From Pontederia crassipes (lineage: Eukaryota; Streptophyta; Magnoliopsida; Commelinales; Pontederiaceae), in the NCBI GenBank assembly GCA_030549335.1, contig CM060183.1, forward strand, positions 21,278,552-21,342,551: 64,000 bases of DNA, given 5' to 3'. Made by a program: the position numbers and the translations under genes. Below the pieces are notes generated by a model. That model did no database searches. It had not been told where the DNA came from and saw only the letters and a program-made list of their open reading frames with translations. Below are positions 1-12,400 of this stretch, piece by piece. How positions within the stretch are numbered: position 1 is the stretch's first letter; every line of letters begins with the position of its first letter.

Positions 1-1548
1 GTTTAGATTAGTTTTGGATGAATATGGACAGAATTTGTAATCCTGCACTTTAATCAAATCTGTTTTCAGATTTCAAAACCATTTTGCATTGATTCATGCC
101 ATTGATAGGTCTTATTTGTAATCTATAACTGAGAGGTTATCTTTAGATCTAACTCTTATTCAGAGATGAATTAGGAATCAATGGCTTGTTACTGAATTTC
201 ATTTTATTGCAATCTGATTTCTGATTTCCAGTTTTCTAATTTTCTGAATTCCTGAATCTGATTTTTGATTTTTTATGGCTGTTGAATCTATTCTCCATTC
301 ACAATCTGATTAATTGAGTCATTGGGAAGTTGATATTGTTCCTATCTTGTTCAGAAATGAATCAAGATGTTTAGACAATCATTTGACTCAAATCAGATTG
401 TTCCACTGATTTCTGAAATGAAAATCTGAATTCTAATTTTTTTTTATTTCCTGCAGGAACTGTTTTATCAATTGAACCTCGTGATTTTATTCAATCATTG
501 AGAGATGAACCTTAGGGGTCTCTTGCAGTCCAGAGATGGGTCAAGAAGCAATTGATAAATCTGATTCCATGGATTAGTATTTGAGTTTTCTGAATTTGCA
601 GAATTCTATTTGCTGATTTCTTTTTCTGATTTCCATTTGAATTCTGATTTGCATTGTCAACCCTCATTTTAATTCACTACTGAGAGGTAGTCTTAAGGGC
701 TTCCTTGAGATCCAGACATGGGCCAAGGAGCAATGGGAATTGTGAATTCCTGTGGTCATATGTTTTGCATTTCTAATTGAGTTGTGTTTATGTGGATTTC
801 AATTTACTTTGCAACCGAGAGGTTGATTTTAAATCCTCCTGAAATTCAGAGATGAATCAAGGATCACAAGCACCATTATTGAGTAGATTTCATCCTAGTT
901 TGATTGATTGGAGTGATTCCATGTTTTTATGATTGCAATTACAAGTTATCATTCCAGAATTCTTTGAATTGTAAAAATCAGCATTGCATTTCCATTTGAG
1001 ATCAGTGATAACTTGATTCTCAGTGAGGACCCTCTATTGATTCAACCTAGCTAACAACTATATGACAATATGTTGCTTAGTTAAAGACTAATTGAGCTGT
1101 TGGAGCAGCTATATTTCAGTTGAATCAAAATTGAGCATTCAATGATAACTTGATCCTATCCATCCTTAATTAATTTAGATGAACCCCAAATCCTAGAAGA
1201 ACCTTCCCCATTGATAGTTGAACCTTTTTAGACTTCATTCTAGCATTTATAACTCAGTTTTGATAAATTTCCAAAACCCCAAAAGAAATTATTATTCTGC
1301 ATTTCATAGAAAAATCTGTTTTCATTCCCTTAAAAATCTGTTTTTTGTCACTTTAAATAGGATTAGTCTAAATTGTTTTTAGGTAGTCTAGAACTTCAAA
1401 TCACTGTGGATACGACATTTAGGGTTACTATAATTGACCTGTGCACTGCAGTAGAGAGTGAGTCAGGGAGTTGAAAAAAAAATTGGAAAAATTGACTTTT
1501 GACTTAAAAATCAGCAAGTTATCACTCAACACTCAAATATCACTACCA
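1..1548 (+). repeat. Athila element 5' LTR, right part only
   Basis: This non-coding stretch ends in CA a few bases before the primer site, as an LTR should. The left end lies outside the window, so the LTR is longer than 1.5 kb. It contains about five diverged copies of a module of roughly 55 bases (near 127, 345, 490, 676 and 812) with the core GAGAGG...CAGAGATG...CAAG. There is no open frame of note. Confidence 0.75.
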
Positions 1549-1554
1549 AGTTTT

Positions 1555-1572
1555 TGGCGCCGTTGTCGGAGA
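1555..1572 (+). promoter_or_regulatory. Primer binding site of the Athila element
   Basis: TGGCGCCGTTGTCGGAGA lies just after the 5' LTR. It closely matches the TGGCGCCGTTGCCGGGGA primer site used by Athila/Tat-type elements for minus-strand priming. Confidence 0.85.
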
Positions 1573-1697
1573 TTTGAGGTCAATTAGGCTAACTTAGATA
1601 GTTTAGATTAGTTTTTAGTTTATTTGTTAGGCCAATTTTTAATTTTTGCAAGTTATCATTCCTAACTTTTCATTTTTGTCTAGTTTTCATTTCTTTC

Positions 1698-3197
1698 TTG
1701 AATTTGATACTTCTGAATCTCTTTATGCAGGACTTGGACCATCAAGAGGATCTATACCTATCAGAACCTGAATCAGAGAGAGCCTTTAATAGAAGAAGAA
1801 GAATCCAAAGAGAAGAGAGAAGAAGAATTTTTGGGGAAGAGGCACATAACCCTGAAATGGAAAGAGGTGTGAATCAGAATATGGCAGTTCCTAGAATTCT
1901 TAGGGACTGTTATTCACCAAGCAATGCAAGGAATTAACCAGGGGGATGAGCCTTAGCACCTGTGGAAAACTTTGAAGTTAATCTAGTCTTGATTTCTATG
2001 ATTAGGCAAAGTCAATTTTCTGGACTTGGGATTGAAGATCCAGCTTGTCATCTAAACAATTTCAAGGAGATATGTAGCACTGTGAACTTCAATAATATCC
2101 CCATGAATGCAGTATATATGAGATTGTTTCCCTTTTCACTCAAAGACAAGGCCAAGACATGGTATAAAGGATTGAATCTTGAAGAGGTAGCCACTTGAGA
2201 ATCAATTGTTCAATTGTTCATTTCAGAATTCTTTCCTCCTTAAAAAACTGATAACTTCAGGGATGAGGTTCTATCAGTTGGATCAAGAAAACATTTGTGA
2301 GACATGGCAAAGGATTCAAGGATTATTAAGGGCATGTCCCCATCATGAATTTGAAAAGTGATAATTAGTCAACTATTTTTATAAGGGATTGAACTATCCT
2401 AGCAACGTGGCATTGGACACTGCAGCAGAAGATATCTTTGCATCAAAAAATATAGATGAAACCTACCAACTGATAGAGATATTGCAAAGAACCGTCACTT
2501 CCTCACACATGATAGGACCAGGAGAATAGAGCTTCCAATCTTGGCACAAGGTGTTGTGTATGTGGGAATCAAGGCCATGTGTCAGAAAATTGCAATTTAA
2601 TTATGCAACAAGTGGAACAAACAGTGGATCAAATCAATGCTGTGGGCAATTATGAAATTAAACCCCCTTCTGAACTCTACACTCTAGAGAACAAGAATCA
2701 CCCATACCTGTCCTACAAAGCAAACCACTATCAACAAACCCCACCCATGCAGAATCCTAGTTGGCAGCCAAGGATTTGCCCAGAAACCAACCATTTCCAT
2801 ATCCAAATCAGTCTCAAGGTGTTCAAGTGCAAAGACCTCCTTTTGAGCAACAGCCACCACCTCAAGTCCAAGCACCTCAATTCCAAAATGAAATGAAGGA
2901 AATGCTCAAACAGATTCTGAAGAAACAGGACAGCCAGGAGAGGAGATATTGAAGATAAATTCAAGATTGGATGCCATGAATGCAAATCAAAAATTATTGG
3001 AAAGCCAAATTGCTCAACAGACTAGTACATCCACTAGACCTCCCTTATTCTTTCCTGGACAGTCAGAAGTAAATCCAAAGGAGCCAACAAAGGCCATCCA
3101 GCTCAGAAATGGAAAGATGATGGAGGAACCAATGAAGAAAGTGGATGATAATCAAGCCAATTCAGACTCAAGAGTTGTTGAAAAGCCAAATGAATAG
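1698..3197 (+). pseudogene. gag-related remains of the Athila element
   Basis: The region carries recognisable gag blocks: an arginine/glutamate-rich leader, then the retrotransposon gag core with D-P-A-C-H-L and F-P-F-S-L-K-D-K-A-K-T-W, then a CCHC zinc-knuckle pattern near 2555-2600 (C-x-x-C-G-N-x-G-H-x-x-x-x-C), and a glutamine/proline-rich tail. In an intact element this protein would form the particle core. Here it is a fossil with several breaks. Confidence 0.75.
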
Positions 3198-3212
3198 CCA
3201 AGTGAGGAAATC

Positions 3213-4583
3213 ATGAATTCAGGTCCTCAAATTGAAGCAAATACATGGATTTTTGACAAAGTACCCTTCCCTCAAAGACTAATTAAGGCAAGACAAGATC
3301 AGCAATATGAAAAAATTTTGGAAATCCTAAAGAAGCTATACATAAATGTGCCTTTTGTTGAAGCCATCCAGGAGATGCCATCATATGCCAAATTCCTAAA
3401 GAAAATTCTAACCAAGAAGAGAAGGGTATTGGAGCATGAGACTATAACATTGACTGAAGAGGCTTATGCAATTATCCAAAATAAGTTGCCTCCTAAGCTC
3501 AAGGATCCAGGGAGCTTCTTAATTCCATGTGAGATATGCAATAGGAAAATTCAAAGAGCCATGTGTGACTTGGGAGCTTCTGTGAGTGTCATACCCTTAT
3601 CATTGTGCAGGAAACTTGAAGTTAGAGATTTGAAGCCAACAAATATGTCCCTTCAGCTGGCAGACAGATCCATCAAATATTCACATGGGATTATTGAGGA
3701 CATACCCCTCAAAGTTAGCAAATTCTATATTCCAGTTGATTTTGTTGTATTGGATATAGATGAAGATGTGAATACCCCCATTCTCTTTGGGAGGCCCTTT
3801 TTAGTCACTGCTGGGGTTGTCATTGATGTCAAGGAGGGTAGATTGACCTTCTAAATTGGGGAGGAGAAGATAGAATTTAATTTGGCACAGGTTATCAGTA
3901 GACCAAATTTTCAGGAAAATGATTTTGAGGAGGGACAACTAGATCAAGTTGTTCAGCAAGTTTCTGCCATAATTCCCATTGAAGATCCAGCGCAAAGGTG
4001 CCTAATGTTTGATCATTTGAATGAATTAGAGGATCCAGAGGCTGAATCATATAAATAAGCATTGAATTTATCCAAACCAGTGAAAAATTCAGAAAATCAG
4101 CATCAACTGCGGGAAGTTATCATTGTTGAAACTCAATTCAACTCAACTCAAGCCAATTCTTTCAAATTGGAGTTCAAGCCTCTCCCCAACAACCTGAAGT
4201 ATGAATTCTTGGGAGAGAATTCAACATTCCCTGTTATCATTAGTGCAAATTTGCCCAAAGATCAAGTTGATGAGTTGCTGAAAAAACTAAGGCTGCACAA
4301 GGAGGTAATAGACTATTCTATTGATGATATCAATGGTATTAATCCCTCAACTTGCATGCATAGGATCCCTATGGAGGACAGCTACAAACCCTCAATTGAA
4401 TGTCAAATGAGACTCAATCCAACCATGAAGGAAGTGGTCAAGAAGAAAGTATTAAAGTTACTGAATGCTGGGATCATATATTCCATTTCAGATAGTGAAT
4501 GTGTCAGCCCTGTTGAGCTGAAACCTCTTCCTAGTCCAGGGATTCATATATCATACATGAGGATTTTTGGGATGAGAAGCTAG
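3213..4583 (+). pseudogene. Protease and start of reverse transcriptase, Athila element
   Basis: The open stretch 3213-3854 holds an aspartic protease domain. Its active-site motif is C-D-L-G-A-S, followed by V-V-L-D and the F-G-R-P-F block that closes the domain in Athila-type polyproteins. The stretch 4062-4583 resembles the linker and the first part of a Ty3-type reverse transcriptase (M-H-R-I-P-M-E-D, then L-L-N-A-G-I-I-Y-S-I-S-D-S). The palm domain with its metal-binding aspartates, RNase H and integrase are not seen in this window. It is a fossil and not expected to be functional. Confidence 0.75.
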
Positions 4584-6268
4584 AGAATTTTTTGTACAAT
4601 GGAAGAGAAAATCAAGCTGAGAAACAAAGGTCAATCATTGGCAAATTAAGAGATCCATACTTGATTAGTGAAGCTGTCCACAAATTGATATCTCTACTTG
4701 ATCATATCATACTATTCAAACTTACGTGACATGAAGAAGTGGAAAGATGTCTAACCAAAGACATAAAAGAAAGACACTTCTTGGGAGGTAACCCAAGGCA
4801 TTTTATACTTAACTTTTCTGTTTTGCAGGAATAAAAAAGAAAGGAATCAGATTCATCCATAATTTCAACATTTAGGGAGTACCCTTACCCCTATTTTTTA
4901 TTTTACATTGAAAACTTAATGATAACTGATATTATCTTTCTCATTATGCTTCATTGATCATATAATCATTTAAATTTACACCCATATCAATTATCCAAAT
5001 CTGCTATAGCCCAATTTCAGTGAATTTCAGAAATTCCCAATGCATTGCTGAATTCTGCACTAAAAAATCTAATTTATTGCAAATTTGCCATACCAACTGA
5101 TATCCTTTGTTTCTCTGCAGGATTAGTTGCAACTAATGAAGATTGGATCACCCAAAGCTTCTGGATGAAATGCCAAGAGGATTCAAGTGCCCAATTCCAT
5201 GCATTTCACTCCCACCCACCCCTCTTCCTTGCCTTTTATTTTCAACACTAGGGACAATGTTGAGAATAAGCTTGGGGGAGGAAACCTGGTACTTTTCTAA
5301 CCTTTACATCATGTTTTCAATTGATTTTAATGTTCATATATCAGTTATCACCAGGTTATCAATAGATTTTACAAGTTATCATTGGTTTTAACAAGTTATC
5401 ACTCGGTTATTATTTTTTGGACCCAACTCAATCCTGAATTCATTTTAACTCTGAAATGGATAGAATACTTCATTTTGACAGTGGGTGCACTCCAATACCA
5501 AGTGGCCAACTTGGCCATTGACCTTCTTGCTTTAATTGGCATTATGAATTCAGATGCATTTGAATGAAATTTTCAGCTGAAAATTTTTCCTTTTTGTGAG
5601 TCACACTAGCTGATACTTATAGATTTAATTAGTAATATCAGATGTCTAGAAGGGAGTCAAGGCTCTTGCTGCCATGCTAAATAGGAAAACTTGACTTTTT
5701 GGATAAAGGGATCTAAACTATACTTGAGTTTGAACTATTGCTCACTTCATAAACAGGATAGAAAAATGAGAAAAAGGAAAAGTAAAAAGTTGCATGCATA
5801 CATAAAAAAAAGGAAGAGAGCAAAACTTCCAAAGGAATATCTCTTTAATGCATAAAGAAAAAAAAATTAGGAGAGCAAAACTTCCAAAGGAATCTCTCAT
5901 AAAGAAAGCATGAATAAAAATCAGGTGCTAAACCTGTTTATATGCATTTCTTGAATAAAAGTCAGGTTTTAAACCTGTTTAATCAATTGAAAATCTGTTC
6001 ATGAAAAAATTTGTTGTTCAACCCCTTTATAAAGTTGACAATTCATACAATTCAAACATGTTATTGCTAGTACTTCTTCCATAACTTAAATTTGCTTTAG
6101 CCTCTGTGATTCCCTAGCTAGAAATTGAGTTTTTGAAAAGAATGAAGTGTTGGCAAAGTGAGAAACTCATTGAATTCAATTCAGCTAATCTTTGCTTCAT
6201 TTGTGGACTTTTAATTCAAGTTTGTCCTTAATTTCTGAATAATTTTGCTTGAGGACAAGCAAAAGACT
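4584..6268 (+). other. Long 3' non-coding tract of the Athila element
   Basis: No credible gene was seen. This tract has the character of the region between pol and the 3' LTR in Athila/Tat elements. An AAGCTTGGGGGAGG purine tract at 5269-5282 is an internal look-alike of the true polypurine tract. Between about 5790 and 5990 there are two short direct repeats: GAGAGCAAAACTTCCAAAGG twice, and TCAGGT..TAAACCTGTTTA twice. No env-like frame was recognised. Confidence 0.55.
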
Positions 6269-6300
6269 AAGCTTGGGAGAGTTTGATCACTTGCTGATCA
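6269..6300 (+). other. Polypurine tract and start of the Athila 3' LTR
   Basis: AAGCTTGGGAGAGTT is the purine-rich primer for plus-strand synthesis. It is followed at 6284 by TGATCACTTGCTGATCACC, the expected TG start of the 3' LTR. How far the LTR continues is unclear because the matching left end of the 5' LTR is outside the window. Confidence 0.65.
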
Positions 6301-6710
6301 CCTATTTTATATGATTATAATGCATAAGAATAAAGTATTGTTCTCATTTTTGTTGTCAGGCATCAACTTTGCAAATATGTGAATTTCACATTAATAATTG
6401 CATAACAAAAATAGAAATAAATTTATTTTAGAACACATATCACTCTTTTCATCATTAAAAAAATGAGAACAAATATATATTATTTTAGAACTCATTAATA
6501 TTTTACCTAACATGACATAGTTCTCTCTTGAAGAAACAAATCTCGTCCAATTTGAGGGAAAATTATATAAATCATTTCCTAATTTTGACTAAATATCTTA
6601 ACAATCTTCTAACTTCAAATTATAATTGAATATCTCCTAACTTCAATTTTCTTGCACGCTTTATTACTCATAGTTGATTTTATGATTTCTTCATTTACAT
6701 AATCGTCACA
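6301..6710. other. AT-rich DNA without a gene; possible small MITE
   Basis: No coding signal was seen. Some of this may still be Athila 3' LTR. A pair of inverted 14-mers (TTGTTCTCATTTTT at 6338-6351 and its complement at 6459-6472) could mark a ~135-bp MITE, but the target duplication is not clear. Confidence 0.3.
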
Positions 6711-6715
6711 TGCAT
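6711..6715. repeat. Left target-site duplication TGCAT
   Basis: TGCAT directly precedes the TGCCACGG start of the LTR and is repeated at 16430-16434 directly after the 3' LTR. Five bases is the usual target duplication for Ty3/gypsy integrases. Confidence 0.9.
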
Positions 6716-9479
6716 TGCCACGGACGTGCTCCACAAATATCATTTTAATATAATCTTACTTTTAATTATTATTTTAAGTAAGTTTAAATGCTTATATAGT
6801 CATAGTTGTGGGTAGCAACTAACTCTTGGATTAAAGCATAATCAAAATTAAATTATCGATAAACATTATAAAGATATTATATAAGATTATCAAGAATAAA
6901 TTATAATAATTGTAAATATTATAATAAATATATTTAACTATGATTAAATATGATTAATTAGGGATTTAACATTAATTTTTAACAAAATAATATGATTGGA
7001 CCTCCATTTCAACCAATAGGGTTTCAAGCAGCTGAAGCAGGCAGCTCACCAACTGCTTAGAAAATGATTTTTCCAAACCATCATATGACGTGTTAAAATT
7101 CTGGAAAAAATATATAAATCATTTATTCGTATTATCTGCAAGCTGAAAAATTTCCAAGACCAGATCAGTTGCCTATCAGCCTGAGGAAATTCGACAAGTT
7201 CGCTGGGTTAGGGTGAATCTGCGGGTCCGAAACTGACCTACAATTTCATAAGATCATATCTTCGTGAGTAGTTCTTCATAAATCCTAAAAATTTGCATAA
7301 ATCCTTGAACCGTAGGTCGCTCACTCTGTCCCGAGTTAGAGATAGGTCCGCCTTGTAGATTAGGGTATGATTAGGGTAAATAGAATTAGGGTTTGAAATT
7401 TATACATGTTAAATTATACTTCACAAGGGTGTGATGAGAAGTGAAATAATCAAATTTGGATGTGTAGAGACGGAGAAATGAATTTTTCATTTCATAGTGA
7501 GTCTTTTGTCAGATTCCAGGACATTAACAGATTGCGACCCAAATTAACTATTTTTGTTATAAGACTATATAGCGAGTTAAATTCTTTAATTTTTATGACA
7601 AAATACTAATGAAGTCTAGTTTTTAGAAAAATTATGCCCTAGTTAAATGGACGAGTATGAAAAAATATATAAATCAATATTTCAGTGACACACAATCTGC
7701 CAGGGCACAAACCCTAGGTCAGATTGCTTGGGATGTCCTAATTTACTCACTTGGAATTTGATAATGATATTTGAGGATTGAAAACCTTAATATGTCTAGT
7801 TTCTAATAAATTCAGAATCATAAGATTTACCCATGTGGTTAAGAAGTTATGAATTATTGATTGATAGACTCTCAGTCTGAAATCCTGAAATAGCACATAG
7901 TTAAGCTTTGGAGAATTAAAAATTTTTAAGTGTGAAATAGCTTATGAATATAAATGTCTGAAATTAGAAATTAGTACCAGAGGGGATTATATGCATTTTA
8001 AGGTGAACAAGGATTCATGCATGGACATGCATTGCATATTGTTATTATTAGTAACTGAAAAGTAAAATAGCATCATTGCTTGTAGGGAACCAACAAGGTA
8101 CAAGTGAAATGATGAAAATCTAGTAAACCTCTTTGAAAACATAAAGCACAAGGTGATTGGATAAATTTACAACATAGCAAAATGTTATATATTAGTTCTT
8201 TTATTTATGGTATTACCTTAAGCAAAGCTTATTATTGTTATTATTGAAACATATCTTGAGCTATGGAAAGTATTTATGATATGTTTCAAAGATTTCATAT
8301 GAGATGAAGTAACATCTTATACAAAAATATTTTCAGGGAACAATGCTTGTGAAGTTAAAATAAATTTTATTTGATAATGATATGAGATTATGACATGTGT
8401 ATTTTGATATTGTTAAACTCCGTGTGTTCATTAGCCATGCTGTTTGAAAAAGGTCTTTGGGACCGCATTCGATATACATGAAGTCTTTGGGGCGTATATC
8501 AGGTGTCTTTGCCCTTTGGGGGCTGCTCTGCGTGCACGTATTGACCCATGATCGCTCTGCGTATCTGAGAATCACGATTGGGTGGCACACAATCATGATT
8601 GGGATACGTATTGACCCATGATTTGCTCTGCGTATCTGAGACTCTTGATTGTGAAGCTCTGCTTAACTGTATGATACACAATCATAGAGGGATACGTATT
8701 GACCCATGATTTGCTCTGCGTATCTGATACTCTTGATTATGAAGCTCTGCTTAACTGTATGACACATGATCATAGAGGGATACGTATTGACCCATGATGA
8801 GTATTTGCAATGACACATGTATGGAGTTTAACTGTGAATATGATGATATCTTGAATAATTTGTATTTATGTAAAAGTTCATATGATTTGAAAAGTTATGT
8901 GAAATGAGTTATGCTTTAAATGTTTTCTCATATGAAAGAAATGTGGTTATTTAAATGTTATATGCACTCGTATTGTTTCCCTATGTTGTACATTTATTCC
9001 ACTCATCGAGCAAATGATTGTTGCTCATAAAACCCATTTTAAATGTTTTTTCAAATACTCGTAAGTTCTCGAGTTGAGTTGACTCGGAACTTAATTTTGC
9101 TGCATATAGAAGAGGTCGAGCCACTAGAGCACTTTAATCCCCCTCCATTTTTGTTTTTCTAAGCATGCATATGTAATAGATAGTCTTAGATGTTGTAATT
9201 AAGTTTGTGAGAAACTTTTTGTAAGGTTGTATAAGACGATCCCGTTGGATTATATGTGATGTGGTTTGTGAAAAAAAATATAATGACAATATGCAAATGT
9301 CCTATCTTATAACTTTTTATTAAACTTTGATGATTATATATGTGTCTTTTGTATGTATTGTCAAATAACATAAGATAAGTAAGGGAGGAGGTTTTGCCAA
9401 TTTTATTTTTGGAATTGCTAAACATAGCTAAGAGTTTGATAATATGGATTAGACCTTGGTCACAGAGTGAGGTGTGACA
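6716..9479 (+). repeat. 5' LTR of the chromovirus-type element (2764 bp)
   Basis: It starts TGCCACGGACGTG and ends GAGGTGTGACA. It aligns along its whole length with the 3' LTR at 13654-16429 apart from small substitutions and block indels. It carries an internal tandem repeat at 8537-8800. The short open frames in it (for example around 8333-8681 on the minus strand) are repeated in the other LTR and are not genes. Confidence 0.92.
8537..8800 (+). repeat. Tandem repeat inside the 5' LTR
   Basis: The motif CGTATTGACCCATGAT starts at 8537, 8607, 8695 and 8783, giving units of 70, 88 and 88 bases. Each full unit also contains GCTCTGCGTATCTGA and a CAATCATGATT or CATAGAGGGA segment. The same array recurs in the 3' LTR at about 15538-15802, so it pre-dates the insertion. 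Confidence 0.9.
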
Positions 9480-9484
9480 GAGTT

Positions 9485-9496
9485 TGGTATCAGAGC
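9485..9496 (+). promoter_or_regulatory. Primer binding site, initiator tRNA-Met type
   Basis: TGGTATCAGAGC sits five bases after the LTR end. It is complementary to the 3' end of initiator tRNA-Met and is the standard primer site of chromoviruses. Confidence 0.9.
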
Positions 9497-12400
9497 TTAG
9501 GTTTAAGATTCTGTAGACAATATGACTTAAGTTTAAGGTTAAGTGACATTATCTGCATTAGATTGATAGTTCATGCTTTTGATTACTTTTCTTATTTTAT
9601 ATTTTTAAGGGGTAAACATATCACCACATGAGTAATGTGGTGATAATCAATTTGATATTATTGGCCTTTGTAAATTTGTTCCGTTTGACGATTGACCTAC
9701 TAGGAGTTCATTTTCATCTCATGTATTATGCATTGTTACATAGTGCGGCATTTGATGCCAACAGTGATCCTCCCTATGTGATGATGTGATCATAATGGGT
9801 CCATCAATAATGTTTCATGATGGTAATGTTACAGATCAAACTAGTAGTACTTGCAAAAGATATAAATGAATATGGAGTCAAAAGGGACTAAGTGGGAAAT
9901 GATGACATATTTCATTTTTTTAAATATCTAAGACTATAATGTCTTACCCGAAGGTGATTGATTAATTCGTCAACATGCCACTTCACATTGTTTTAAGGAA
10001 GAAGTGTACTTTGAATTACTAGGAATATTAAGAGTTACATTTTTTGATAAATGTTAAAATTATCTCCTCTTGCATTATTTATATAGTAACGATAGATAAG
10101 TTAATTAGGAAGGAATGAGAAATTGAGATAAAGGTAAAAAGGTCACGATTGGAAGATATTCCAATCATATCTGAATTTGTTAAAATACTAAGATCTTCTT
10201 AGATTATGTACCAAGGAGATAGAGTGAATTATTTATGGATCTAGTTCATAAAACTATTCCTACTTTTAAGTCTCCTTATTGTATAACACCTGTAAGATTA
10301 AAAGAACCATGAGAGCATTCCGATGAGGTATGCATTCAGTCAAAATTTTGATCTTTGGACTTATTCTTCAAGAAGAAAGATAAGTTCCTTAGTTGGATAT
10401 GAATTATATACATTTTAAGTGATTGTGAAGAATAGTTTATCAAGAATGAGTTACTTGCTTGATGAAGTACAAGTACTACTAGATTCTCAAAAATGACTTT
10501 AAGAGATGTATATCATTAGCTAAAGTTAAAATAATAGTATATCTCAACCTCTATATACATGGAACTCGATATGATCATTGTGAACTTTTGACCATCAAAC
10601 CACTCATAAACTTATGAACTCTCAATTCCGAAGATCGTGCACATCATGAGAAATATTTAAACATTATTTCATAAAATTATTATGGAAAAAATAAAAGTAA
10701 GAGCTAAATTATGAGTAAGTTTTGGGTTGACCTCAAAGTATTAGATCATGTCAGTTCTAAGAAAAACAAATCATATCCTTGGTATGTATGATCATTTGAT
10801 ATATTTGAATGACTTTGATCAATTATTTATCATGCAACATTTCTCCTTAATATGGAAAGGAAGTATGATATGTTCTCTTGTCTCCAATCTAAGAAAATAT
10901 GAAGTAATCATTTTATGATTGAGTATGAATAAGCTTGTTGATTGAAACAAGAACTTATCACCTAAGAACAACTAGTTTGTATTTTACATTGTAAGGGAGT
11001 GCAAAATAAAAGAAAAGTCACATCCTAAGATATTGTGTTATAAAAGTTTTGTAATGAGACATTGTGTTTTGGAATAAATACATTTGAACCTCATGAAGGT
11101 GTGAGGAGAGGATATTTACAAACTACTCTTCATAGTTTTGTATTTAACATACATTGAAATACCCATATGTATGAGAATCAGATAATAGACATGCATTACA
11201 TCATTGTTATTCTAATTTTAACAATCAAGTCTTTGAGTTCGAACACTATATTTGTTAGACTCTCTCAAATGATTATGGTTATTCTCAATTTGTAAATAAT
11301 GTTGACTTTGAAACTTAATTCTACAAGATTGAGATTGATCCGAATAAAATATGTGGATAAGAAGATAGAAAAAATTGAAATAAAATATAGTTATGTTATT
11401 TTGAATAGTCAAAATCAATTTGCAAATGTGTTATAAATAACATAAGGGAAATATGAATGTGATCATGAAAACTTTATATATATATATATATATATATGAA
11501 TGATTCTTATTATGGAAAGAAATTATTTGTGTTGGATGTGTGGATAGTAGAGTATGAGTTTTGTTCTTTGGGTTTGATAACATCAAATTTTAACAAGATT
11601 ATACGAGATATTAAAGGTTTTATAAGGACAATTAGTAAGAGAATAGATGCTTGTAATCCTGTGAAGACAATATGAGATGTCTATATTAATAAGAAATGAT
11701 AAACATTTTATAGAAATGGATAATAATATTAAGTTACGCATAAAGGTTAGAGAACCAATCATCAAATCAGTTTAGTATTGGGAACTGATGTCTATTTGAT
11801 AGGATTCAAATCATATGATGATCATTAAAGTAACATTGTCTAACGTGAATTATTATCAGTGATTTTGAAATCACTATGAAACCTTGAATTGCTATTATTG
11901 ATATTAGAATTATTGTCAACTTTCAACTTATAGTTATCAAACAACATTCATCGTTATACATTCTGAATCATTGACGATTCTTAATTAGTTGTTATCGATT
12001 GCGATTCTTCATATTTGGGAATTGATTTTTACTCATCGTTATCTACCACCTCTCATCTATGGTGACTGATTAAATCATCATTGTCACTCCTTTATGAGTA
12101 ATAAATGATTTGCCATTTCGGACTTTAGTATGTCCATTAATTTTGGAAGTTTAAAGGAGTTGTGAGAAAGCTTCTCGAAAGATTATTGGAGTGATGCATC
12201 CTCTGGTCATCTATCGAGAACTTTAATTGTGTGTTCATCAATCACGAAATGTTGGTCGAATGTATATTTGGGAATATTTGGGAATTTTCTTGCAATTAGT
12301 TTTCCACTCGTAATTAGTTTTCCACTCGTATTTGGGAACTTTGTTCAATATTTGGGAATTTTCTTGCAATTAGTTTTCCACTCGTAACATTAATACTTAT

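Larger units (their letters stand above)
1..6300 (+). mobile_element. Athila-type Ty3/gypsy LTR element, incomplete
   Basis: The order is that of a plant Ty3/gypsy element: part of a 5' LTR, a TGGCGCC-type primer site, gag-like and protease-like reading frames, the start of a reverse transcriptase, a long non-coding 3' tract, a polypurine tract and the first bases of a 3' LTR. The gag and protease text reads like the Athila lineage (L-F-P-F-S-L-K-D-K-A-K-T-W in gag; C-D-L-G-A-S and F-G-R-P-F in protease). It is a fossil: the coding part has several breaks, most of the enzymatic pol is not recognisable, and only the start of the 3' LTR can be followed. LTR-LTR age cannot be estimated because the two visible LTR parts do not overlap. 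Confidence 0.85.

Noticed and set aside
5269-5290. AAGCTTGGGGGAGGAAACCTGG taken as the polypurine tract of the Athila element
   Set aside because: A second, similar tract at 6269-6283 is followed at once by a TG-starting LTR-like sequence and GAGGACAAGCAAAAG precedes it, as is usual. The 5269 tract is not followed by an LTR.
8333-8681. Minus-strand frames of 60-87 codons, repeated at 15393-15596
   Set aside because: They lie in both LTR copies over the tandem array, so they are repeat by-products.
8537-8800. Evenly spaced repeats considered as a CRISPR-like array
   Set aside because: The units are direct tandem repeats without unique spacers, they lie in an LTR, and the genome is a plant's.
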